From an uncultured Bacteroidales bacterium (lineage in GTDB: Bacteria > Bacteroidota > Bacteroidia > Bacteroidales > Bacteroidaceae), in contig CACYBB010000011.1 of the NCBI GenBank assembly GCA_902772585.1, positions 40,317-104,316 on the forward strand: a stretch of 64,000 bases of DNA. Direction: 5' to 3'. This document shows, piece after piece, positions 1-6,795 of the stretch; position 1 is the stretch's first letter; every line of letters begins with the position of its first letter. The translations under genes and the position numbers were made by a program. A model generated the notes under the pieces. That model had not been told where the DNA came from, did no database searches, and saw only the letters and a list, made by a program, of their open reading frames with translations.

Positions 1-35
1 AGTGGTGAGGGGGGAGAAGTGAGAGGTGAGAGAAT
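1..35 (+). repeat. In-frame GAGGTGAGAG-type repeat inside mfd, copy 1
   Basis: Purine-rich repeat GTGAGAGGTGAGAGA just upstream of the RNA-polymerase-interacting domain. It is read in frame as SGEGGEVRGER. The second copy at 1750-1840 encodes nearly the same peptide. Confidence 0.7.
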
Positions 36-2289
36 AGATTTCACCCCCGTTGAAAAGACCCTGCATGAAGGCTTCGCTGACGATGACCTGAGGCTCTGCG
101 TATTTACTGACCACCAGATTTTTGACCGTTACCATAAGTACAGTCTGACGTCCGACAAGGCGCGTTCTGGCAAGGTGGCACTGACGCTCAAAGAGATTCA
201 GCAGTTTGAGGTGGGTGACTACGTGGTGCATGTAGATCACGGCATCGGTAAGTTTGGTGGACTGGTCAGAATGCCTCAGGGCAATGGCTACCAGGAAATG
301 ATTAAGATCATGTACGATGGTGGTGGCTCGATATACGTTTCCATCCACTCGTTGTACAAGGTGTCGAAATACAAGGCGCAGGACAATGGTCAGCCGCCTC
401 GTTTGTCACATCTGGGAACGGGGCAGTGGGAGCGCATGAAGGAGCGCACCAAGGCCAAGTTGAAGGATATTGCCCGCGACCTCATCAAACTCTATGCAGC
501 CCGTCGCCGTGAACTGGGTTATGCTTTCTCTGCCGACTCGTTCCTGCAACACGAACTGGAGGCCTCGTTCCTCTATGAGGATACTCCTGACCAGTTGAAG
601 GCTACCAACGACGTGAAGGCTGATATGGAGAAAGCCCAACCTATGGACCGACTGGTCTGTGGCGATGTGGGCTTTGGCAAGACGGAGGTTGCTGTGCGTG
701 CTGCTTTCAAGGCTGCTTGCGACTCAAAACAGGTGGCTGTGCTGGTGCCAACGACTGTATTGGCATATCAGCACTACCAGACGTTCTCTTCGCGACTGAA
801 AGACCTGCCCGTGCGTGTGGACTACCTCTCGCGTGCCCGTAGCACCAAGCAGACTACTGCCTTGCTGAAAGACTTGGAGGCAGGCAAGATAGATATACTA
901 ATAGGTACGCACAAACTCATCGGCAAATCGGTGAAGTTCCACGACCTGGGATTGCTCATCATTGATGAGGAACAGAAGTTTGGTGTCTCTACCAAAGAGA
1001 AATTGCGCCAAATGAAAACCAATGTCGACACCCTGACGCTGACGGCAACACCCATACCACGTACCCTGCAGTTCTCGCTGATGGGGGCCCGCGACCTGAG
1101 CATCATCCAGACACCACCGCCCAACCGTTACCCCATACAGACGGAGATACACACGATGACTGCGGAAATCATTGCTGATGCCATCAATTTTGAGATGTCG
1201 CGCAATGGACAGGTGTACTTCGTCAATCCGCGCATCAACGACCTGCAGCGCATCAAGGAGATGATACAGAAGTACGTCCCTGATGCCCGCATCGCCGTAG
1301 GTCACGGACAGATGAAACCCGAGGAGTTGGAGAAGATTATCTTCGACTTCATCAACTACGACTACGATGTGCTGCTCTCTACGACCATTGTCGAGAACGG
1401 CATTGACATACCCAATGCTAACACCATCATCATCAATGGTGCCCATCGTTTTGGACTCTCCGACCTGCACCAGATGCGAGGTCGTGTGGGACGTGGCAAT
1501 CGCAAGGCGTTCTGCTACCTGCTGGCTCCCCCCTTGGCCGACCTGCCACAGGAGAGCCGTCGACGTTTGGAGGCGCTGGAGACCTTCAGCGATCTGGGCA
1601 GTGGCATCCATATCGCCATGCAAGATCTCGACATCCGTGGTGCAGGCAATCTGCTGGGTGCTGAGCAGTCTGGCTTTATTGCCGACCTTGGTTACGAAAC
1701 GTATGTCAAGATTCTGCAGCAAGCGGTGGTGGAGATCCGCAATGAAAGTGGGGAGAAACAAGAGGTGAGAGGTGAGAGAAGACCTAAAGGCCAGAACCAT
1801 CCTCTCACTACTAACCACTTACCTCTCACCCCTGAATATGTCTCCGACTGTACCCTGGAATCCGACCTCGAACTCTATTTCCCTGACCAGTATGTACCTT
1901 CTGATTCGGAACGTATGCTGTTGTACAGGGAGCTGGATGGTCTTACTACCGACGAACAGGTGGCTGCCTATCGCACTCGTCTGATAGACCGCTTCGGTCC
2001 CGTTCCCCACTGTGGTGAGGAACTGATGCGCGTAGTGCCCCTGCGCCGTATTGGTCAGTCGCTGGGTTGTGAGAAAATCGTACTGAAGCAATCGCGCATG
2101 ACGCTCTTCTTCGTCACGCAGACTGACAGCCCGTTCTATCAGAGCGAGGCCTTCGACCGATTACTACAGTTCGTAGGAAACAATCCTCGTCGCTGCCAGT
2201 TCCGCGAGATGCATGGCAAGCGGTCCATGGTTATCAGCGATGTGCCAACCATTGAGGAGGCTGTTAATATCTTGAAATCGATTAACTAA
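1..2289 (+). CDS. mfd: Transcription-repair coupling factor Mfd, C-terminal part (5' end outside window)
   Basis: Mfd is an ATP-driven DNA translocase that removes stalled RNA polymerase and recruits UvrA. The frame is open from base 1, so the first Met inside the window is not the start. About 762 codons of a normally 1100-1200-residue protein are present. Visible in order: the RNA-polymerase-interacting (CarD-like) domain (VGDYVVHVDHGIGKFGG), Walker A GDVGFGKT (codon ~221), a DEEQ Walker B box (codon ~321), helicase motif VI QMRGRVGRG, and the C-terminal TRCF domain. Oddity: two stretches encoding SGE..EVRGER, at codons 1-11 and ~583-590, come from a repetitive GAGGTGAGAG element lying in frame (reported separately). 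The lower half of the C-terminal linker is built from this repeat instead of the usual family sequence. Confidence 0.97.
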   Translation, partial: SGEGGEVRGERIDFTPVEKTLHEGFADDDLRLCVFTDHQIFDRYHKYSLTSDKARSGKVALTLKEIQQFEVGDYVVHVDHGIGKFGGLVRMPQGNGYQEMIKIMYDGGGSIYVSIHSLYKVSKYKAQDNGQPPRLSHLGTGQWERMKERTKAKLKDIARDLIKLYAARRRELGYAFSADSFLQHELEASFLYEDTPDQLKATNDVKADMEKAQPMDRLVCGDVGFGKTEVAVRAAFKAACDSKQVAVLVPTTVLAYQHYQTFSSRLKDLPVRVDYLSRARSTKQTTALLKDLEAGKIDILIGTHKLIGKSVKFHDLGLLIIDEEQKFGVSTKEKLRQMKTNVDTLTLTATPIPRTLQFSLMGARDLSIIQTPPPNRYPIQTEIHTMTAEIIADAINFEMSRNGQVYFVNPRINDLQRIKEMIQKYVPDARIAVGHGQMKPEELEKIIFDFINYDYDVLLSTTIVENGIDIPNANTIIINGAHRFGLSDLHQMRGRVGRGNRKAFCYLLAPPLADLPQESRRRLEALETFSDLGSGIHIAMQDLDIRGAGNLLGAEQSGFIADLGYETYVKILQQAVVEIRNESGEKQEVRGERRPKGQNHPLTTNHLPLTPEYVSDCTLESDLELYFPDQYVPSDSERMLLYRELDGLTTDEQVAAYRTRLIDRFGPVPHCGEELMRVVPLRRIGQSLGCEKIVLKQSRMTLFFVTQTDSPFYQSEAFDRLLQFVGNNPRRCQFREMHGKRSMVISDVPTIEEAVNILKSIN
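1750..1840 (+). repeat. In-frame inverted-repeat element inside mfd, copy 2
   Basis: The left arm GAGGTGAGAGGTGAGAG and the right arm CTTACCTCTCACCC are imperfect inverted copies around a short centre. The element keeps the mfd frame and encodes SGEKQEVRGER followed by a Pro/Thr/Leu-rich stretch, between the translocase core and the conserved TRCF domain. Confidence 0.65.
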
Positions 2290-2326
2290 CAACAATTACC
2301 AACTATAAAACGTACTTACAAGAAAG

Positions 2327-4198
2327 ATGAAGAAAAGAGTTTTTCTGGCATTGCTATCCGCTGTTAGCATGCTGAGCGTCAGTGCGGCAGAGCGCCTGAC
2401 GAGTCCTGGTGGAAACATCGTTGTCGTGGTGGACGTACAAGATGGCAAGCCCACCTACGAAGTACAGCTGGGTGGTGTCACCTTCCTGCAGCCCTCGCCA
2501 CTGGGTTTGTTGACCAACATCGACGACCTGACCAGTGGTCTGACGTTGAAGAATGTTGATAGCAAGAAGCAGCACGACGAGTACTGGCTGAAGACCACCA
2601 AACAGAGTCACATCAGCTACGACGCTACCGAGGCTGTCTGTCATTTCGAGAAGGGTGGCCGTCAGGCACTGGACATCCAGTTCCACATCACCGATCGCGA
2701 CGTGGCCTATCGTTACAAGATTTACCCCAAGAAGATTCGTGGTGGCGAGACGCTGGTGGCTGTCGTCAATGGCGAGGCCAGTGGTTTCGTCATGCCTGAG
2801 GGCACTACCACCTTCCTCTGTCCGCAGGCTGGCCCGATGGGTGGCTTCGCACGTACCTCTCCCTCTTACGAGACGTCCTACACCCTCGACGACCAGATGG
2901 GTAAGAATGGTTGGGGCAATGGCTTCACATTCCCCTGTCTGTTCAAGACTCCTGCTGGTTGGCTGTTGCTCAGCGAGGCAGGCACGGATGGAGGCTATGT
3001 GGGTTGCCGACTGCTGAGCAAAGGGGGCAACAAGTATCAGATTGGTTTCCCTCAGGAGGGTGAGATGAACGGCATGGGTTCCACCTCTGCTGCTGTCTCG
3101 CTGCCTTGTGAGACTCCTTGGCGCACCATTACCCTGGGCACCACGCTGGCACCTATCGTTGAGACTACTGTTACCAACGACGTTGTTCGTCCGAAGTATC
3201 AGGCCTCTAAGGAGTATGTCTATGGCAAGGGCTCATGGTCGTGGATTATCGGCATGGACCCCAGCTGCAATTTCGACGAGCAGAAGCGTTACATCGACTT
3301 CTCTGCCGCTATGGGCTGGCGCTCTGTGCTGGTCGATGCCCTGTGGGATGTACAGATTGGCTATGAGAAGATGGCCGAGTTGGCACGCTATGGTCGTGAG
3401 CGTGGGGTAGGGCTCTTCCTCTGGTATAACAGTAATGGTCAGTGGAACGATGCTCCGCAGTCGCCCAAGGGTAAGATGGACAAGTCTGCTGCCCGTCGCA
3501 AGGAGATGGCATGGATGAAGGAGAACGGTATCCTGGGTATCAAAGTCGACTTCTTTGGTGGTGACAAACAACCCATGATGCAGCTCTACGAGGATATTCT
3601 TACTGATGCTAACGAGTTTGGTCTGCAGGTCATCTTCCACGGATGCACGCTGCCTCGCGGTTGGGAGCGCATGTATCCCAACTATGTGGCCTCCGAGGCT
3701 GTCTTGGCTTCTGAAAACCTGCACTTCGGACAGGGTGCTTGCGATGCTGAGGCCTTCAATGCCTGCATCCATCCCTTCATCCGTAATACCGTTGGTTCTA
3801 TGGACTTTGGAGGCTCTACGCTCAACAAACACTATAACAAGGACAACCAGCACGGCACCACGCGTAAGACCAGCGATGTCTTCGCACTGGCTGTTGCCGT
3901 TCTCTTTCAGTCCAGTGTCCAGCACTTCGCAATGGCTCCCAACAATCTGGAGGATGCTCCTGCATGGGCTGTCGACTTCATGAAGCAGGTTCCCACCACG
4001 TGGGACGAGACCCGTTTCATCGATGGCTATCCTGGCAAATACTGCATCATGGCCCGTCGTGCAGGCACCAAGTGGTACATCGTGGGCATCACCAGCGACG
4101 GCACCCCTCTGCAGAAGAAGATTGACACCAAGGCTTTCTTCCCCAAGGGCGTGAAGCCTACCGTCTATACAGATACCGATGCTATTGTGATTTTCTAG
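2327..4198 (+). CDS. Glycoside hydrolase family 97 (alpha-galactosidase/alpha-glucosidase type)
   Basis: Secreted glycosidase of 623 residues with a clear signal peptide (MKKRVFLALLSAVSMLSVSAA). The N-terminal beta-sandwich starts at LTSPGGNIVVVVDVQDGK; the catalytic TIM barrel holds GIKVDFFGGD and FHGCTLPRGWERMYPN; a small C-terminal beta domain ends the protein. In the retaining branch of GH97 the nucleophile is the Asp of the KVDF motif, here Asp408, with an acid/base Glu about 55 residues later, here Glu463. That arrangement favours a retaining alpha-galactosidase-type enzyme over an inverting SusB-type alpha-glucosidase, although substrate cannot be fixed by reading. It lies 37 nt after mfd with no obvious functional link and no SusC/SusD pair nearby, so it is an orphan glycosidase. 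Confidence 0.92.
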   Translation: MKKRVFLALLSAVSMLSVSAAERLTSPGGNIVVVVDVQDGKPTYEVQLGGVTFLQPSPLGLLTNIDDLTSGLTLKNVDSKKQHDEYWLKTTKQSHISYDATEAVCHFEKGGRQALDIQFHITDRDVAYRYKIYPKKIRGGETLVAVVNGEASGFVMPEGTTTFLCPQAGPMGGFARTSPSYETSYTLDDQMGKNGWGNGFTFPCLFKTPAGWLLLSEAGTDGGYVGCRLLSKGGNKYQIGFPQEGEMNGMGSTSAAVSLPCETPWRTITLGTTLAPIVETTVTNDVVRPKYQASKEYVYGKGSWSWIIGMDPSCNFDEQKRYIDFSAAMGWRSVLVDALWDVQIGYEKMAELARYGRERGVGLFLWYNSNGQWNDAPQSPKGKMDKSAARRKEMAWMKENGILGIKVDFFGGDKQPMMQLYEDILTDANEFGLQVIFHGCTLPRGWERMYPNYVASEAVLASENLHFGQGACDAEAFNACIHPFIRNTVGSMDFGGSTLNKHYNKDNQHGTTRKTSDVFALAVAVLFQSSVQHFAMAPNNLEDAPAWAVDFMKQVPTTWDETRFIDGYPGKYCIMARRAGTKWYIVGITSDGTPLQKKIDTKAFFPKGVKPTVYTDTDAIVIF

Positions 4199-4212
4199 GA
4201 TCATAAAAATAC

Positions 4213-4256
4213 AATTCTGCCAATTTGTCGCTTGTTTACGACAGATTGGCAGAATT
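4213..4256. promoter_or_regulatory. 18-bp inverted repeat upstream of the hsp20 promoter
   Basis: Arms at 4213-4230 and 4239-4256 pair over 18 positions with one wobble, around an 8-nt loop. The repeat lies 7 nt upstream of the sigma-54 -24 box. It could terminate GH97 transcription, but there is no long T-run after it. A binding site for an activator or repressor of the heat-shock gene is equally plausible. Confidence 0.7.
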
Positions 4257-4262
4257 TTCATC

Positions 4263-4278
4263 TTGGCACATACCTTGC
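4263..4278 (+). promoter_or_regulatory. Sigma-54 (RpoN) promoter of hsp20
   Basis: TTGGCAC (4263-4269), 5 nt, then TTGC (4275-4278) matches the -24/-12 consensus TGGCAC-N5-TTGC, with the GG and GC dinucleotides exactly 10 nt apart. Predicted start of transcription is near 4290, giving a leader of about 70 nt with a strong Shine-Dalgarno AGGAGGT. Confidence 0.8.
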
Positions 4279-4362
4279 ATCTTATGGTGTGACGACCCAC
4301 AAGGGAAGTCAAGCAAATTAACAACATGTATAACTTAAAAATATAATTAGGAGGTAACAATT

Positions 4363-4788
4363 ATGATGCCAATGATGAGAACAAACAGTTGGATCCCAGC
4401 AGTTTTTAACGATCTGTTCGACACAGACTACATGCTAAAGTGCAATGCTACGGCTCCCGCTATCAATGTGAAAGAATCAGACAAGGCTTATACCGTTGAG
4501 CTCGCTGCTCCGGGTATGAAGAAGGAAGACTTCAACGTACATATCAACGACGAGGGCAACCTGGTGCTCAAGCTGGAGAGCAAGCAGGAGCATAAGGAGG
4601 AGGACAAGAACGTCCGCTACCTGCGTCGCGAGTTCAACTACACCAAGTACGAGCAGACTCTTATCCTGCCTGACGACGTCAAGAAGGACGCTATCTCAGC
4701 CAAGGTAGAGCATGGTGTACTTACCGTCGAACTGCCTAAGGTGGTAGAGGAGAAGGTCAAGGTCTCTCGCCAGATTGATATCGCATAA
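4363..4788 (+). CDS. Small heat-shock protein, Hsp20/alpha-crystallin family
   Basis: ATP-independent holdase chaperone of 141 residues that binds unfolding proteins in the cytoplasm. The alpha-crystallin domain spans about residues 28-130: it opens with PAINVKESDKAYTVELAAPG, contains LRREFNYTKYEQTLILP, and closes with the family signature KVEHGVLTVELPK. The length is typical of bacterial Hsp20. The start is supported by an unusually strong GGAGGT ribosome-binding site ending 8 nt before ATG, uncommon in this phylum. Transcription is probably sigma-54-dependent (see 4263-4278), with the adjacent inverted repeat as a candidate control site. The gene stands alone and ends in a hairpin terminator. 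Confidence 0.95.
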   Translation: MMPMMRTNSWIPAVFNDLFDTDYMLKCNATAPAINVKESDKAYTVELAAPGMKKEDFNVHINDEGNLVLKLESKQEHKEEDKNVRYLRREFNYTKYEQTLILPDDVKKDAISAKVEHGVLTVELPKVVEEKVKVSRQIDIA

Positions 4789-4808
4789 CCTTGGTTTGAT
4801 ACACAAAG

Positions 4809-4834
4809 AAAGGCTTCCCATACGGGGAGCCTTT
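4809..4834 (+). terminator. Terminator after hsp20
   Basis: AAAGGCTTCCC pairs with GGGGAGCCTTT around a 4-nt loop and is followed by TTCTTGTTTT. The mirror A-run allows it to serve the convergent SDR gene as well. Confidence 0.8.
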
Positions 4835-4841
4835 TCTTGTT

Positions 4842-5573
4842 TTATAGCCTGAATCTACGCCACAGACAGTTGGGAATCAGTCGCCAGAAGAAAGTGAGGA
4901 TGCGATAGCGGACATCAATCACGCGGACGTGTCTGTGGTGATGGATGCTGCTGACGATATCGCGAGCAACAGCCTCTGGGCGCATCAGCATAGGATAGCG
5001 GAAGGTGCCGTTGAGCAAGGCTGTATCCACAAAACCAGGACGGATATCGGTGAAACGGATGTGCAGGCCTCGTTGACGGGCTTGTTGCTCCAAAGCCTGA
5101 AGATAGGTGGCCTGCAGGGCCTTCGTGGCAGAATAGGATGGGGCAGGGCCTAATCCTTTGGTGCCAGCAATGGAGGTGATGGCAGCGATATGGCCTTCAC
5201 CCTTTTCTGCGAAATAACGGTACGCAGCGCCAATCATCCTGGTGAAACCAACGGCATTTGTCTGTACGGTGTTCAGTTCGATGTCAGGCTCCAGTGTGCG
5301 GTTCTGCTTGCCGATGCCTGATGTGTGAAAGTACAGGTCCATGCCTCCAAGCTTTTCTACGAGGCGCATCAACTGCTGTTCCGCTTCTGGCTGGGTGACG
5401 TCGATAGCCATTACCTCTACACGCTCTGGCGCTGTCGCCTGGAGTGCCTGCAAGGGCTCTTCGCGTCGTGCTGCTATGCCCAGATGCCATCCTTCTGCTA
5501 TCAGCAGTTTGGCAACCTCCAGTCCTATTCCAGAACTGGCTCCCACTATAATTGCTTTCTTGTTTTCCGTCAT
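4842..5573 (-). CDS. Short-chain dehydrogenase/reductase (SDR), NAD(P)-dependent
   Basis: Classical SDR oxidoreductase of 243 residues. Cofactor motif GASSGIG sits near the N-terminus (residues ~10-16). The active-site Ser lies in ITSIAGT and the YxxxK pair in SYSATKA. The C-terminal extension ends in a basic, hydrophobic segment (RILTFFWRLIPNCLW), which may touch the membrane. The start at 5573 (MTENKKAIIVG) is chosen because the longer frame to 5696 runs into the divergent promoter and has no family similarity; AGGGAAGAAACA precedes the ATG. Substrate is unknown; the neighbours give no clue. Confidence 0.9.
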   Translation of the reverse strand: MTENKKAIIVGASSGIGLEVAKLLIAEGWHLGIAARREEPLQALQATAPERVEVMAIDVTQPEAEQQLMRLVEKLGGMDLYFHTSGIGKQNRTLEPDIELNTVQTNAVGFTRMIGAAYRYFAEKGEGHIAAITSIAGTKGLGPAPSYSATKALQATYLQALEQQARQRGLHIRFTDIRPGFVDTALLNGTFRYPMLMRPEAVARDIVSSIHHHRHVRVIDVRYRILTFFWRLIPNCLWRRFRL

Positions 5574-5654
5574 TGTTTCTTCCCTTTTGCGCCACAAAAA
5601 TACACAAAAAACTGCAAACACGAATGTTTTTTTCAGAATAATTATAGGACAATA

Positions 5655-5686
5655 TTTGGTGATAACAAAAAAAACGAGTACCTTTG
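5655..5686 (+). promoter_or_regulatory. Promoter of the NRPS-like operon
   Basis: TTTG at 5655-5658, 20 nt, then TACCTTTG at 5679-5686: the Bacteroidetes housekeeping pattern. The start codon of the first operon gene lies 39 nt downstream. No other promoter-like element is seen before the terminator at 14277-14305. Confidence 0.8.
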
Positions 5687-5724
5687 CAAAAGACAACTAT
5701 TAACTATACAATATTTTTTTCCAT

Positions 5725-6783
5725 ATGAAAACCGGAATATTAACACTTCCTTTGCACATCAACTATGGTGGCATCCTGCAGGCGTATGCCCTACAGACTA
5801 CGATTGAAAACCTGGGACATGAGGCTGAACTCATCGTGCGTGACTTACCTCCTGGTGCCATGCCTTGGCAAAAGGGGTTGACGCTGGACGAACAGCTCAC
5901 CATCCTGCAGCATACGCATCGCTTCATCCACCAATATATAAAGGGTGAGAAAAACAGCCTTTCCAAATTAACTCCCGATGACTATGAGGCCATCGTCGTG
6001 GGCTCTGACCAGATATGGCGCTATTATTACACTTGTCACATGCCTGGTGGTTACGAGACGGTGTTCCTGAAATTCACTGAGGGCTGGCCCCTGCGCCGCA
6101 TTTCATATGCACCTTCCTTTGGTGTCGATGAGTGGGAGGCTCCTGCCGATGTTACTCCTGCCATTAGCCGTCTGCTCCATAACTTCTATGCTGTCTCAGT
6201 ACGCGAGTCCTCTGGCGTTACCCTGTGTCGTGACATCCTGGGTGTTGAGGCACAGCACGTGGTGGACCCCACAATGCTGCTGACCAGCAAGGACTATGAA
6301 CGGCTGATTGACAACAGCAACGACACCAAGGCACCCGAGGGCGACCTGATGTGCTACATCCTCGATGAGACACCCGACAAGACGGCTCTCATTGATACCT
6401 TGGCCAAGCGCTTCGGCTTGCGCCCCTTCCGTGCCAATGCCAAGGCTGAGCAGCCTGGCGCACCACTCAGCGAGCGTGTGCAAGCACCTGTAGAACAGTG
6501 GTTGCGCAGTTTCCGCGATGCAAAGATGGTCATTACTGACTCCTTCCATGCCACCGTTTTCAGCATTCTCTTCGGAAAGCCTTTCATCGTCACTGGAAAT
6601 CCTGGTCGCGGTCTGGCCCGTCTGGAGTCGCTGCTGAACCAGTTTGGTATGACTGATCACTTGGTGCTGGATGCTGCCGACTTCAATGCCGATAGCGACT
6701 ACAGTCAGCCAGCATCAGTTCCCAGCCTCGTTAGCGAGAAGCGCCAGCAGTCGTTAGAATTCCTCAGAAAAGCATTTACTTGA
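5725..6783 (+). CDS. Polysaccharide pyruvyl transferase family protein
   Basis: 352-residue member of the PF04230 family, which transfers pyruvyl ketals from PEP to sugars or related acceptors (CsaB/WcaK type). The family signatures are the N-terminal GILTLPLHINYGGILQAYAL, the central IVVGSDQIWR, and the C-terminal ITDSFHATVFSILFGKPF with the conserved Asp-Ser-x-His. No signal peptide, so it is cytoplasmic. It is the first gene of a tight operon (12 nt to the next gene) with two NRPS-like enzymes, a glycosyltransferase and an exporter, so a role in decorating the operon's product or its carrier is likely. The family is diverse and some members have other activities, so the donor is not certain. 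Confidence 0.9.
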   Translation: MKTGILTLPLHINYGGILQAYALQTTIENLGHEAELIVRDLPPGAMPWQKGLTLDEQLTILQHTHRFIHQYIKGEKNSLSKLTPDDYEAIVVGSDQIWRYYYTCHMPGGYETVFLKFTEGWPLRRISYAPSFGVDEWEAPADVTPAISRLLHNFYAVSVRESSGVTLCRDILGVEAQHVVDPTMLLTSKDYERLIDNSNDTKAPEGDLMCYILDETPDKTALIDTLAKRFGLRPFRANAKAEQPGAPLSERVQAPVEQWLRSFRDAKMVITDSFHATVFSILFGKPFIVTGNPGRGLARLESLLNQFGMTDHLVLDAADFNADSDYSQPASVPSLVSEKRQQSLEFLRKAFT

Positions 6784-6795
6784 TACAACACGAAA

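Noticed and set aside
898-1818. 306-codon open frame on the minus strand inside mfd
   Set aside because: Antisense shadow of a well-conserved gene; no domain, no start context.
3233-4360. 375-codon open frame on the minus strand across GH97
   Set aside because: Antisense to the catalytic domain and spans the hsp20 regulatory region; composition is that of a shadow frame.
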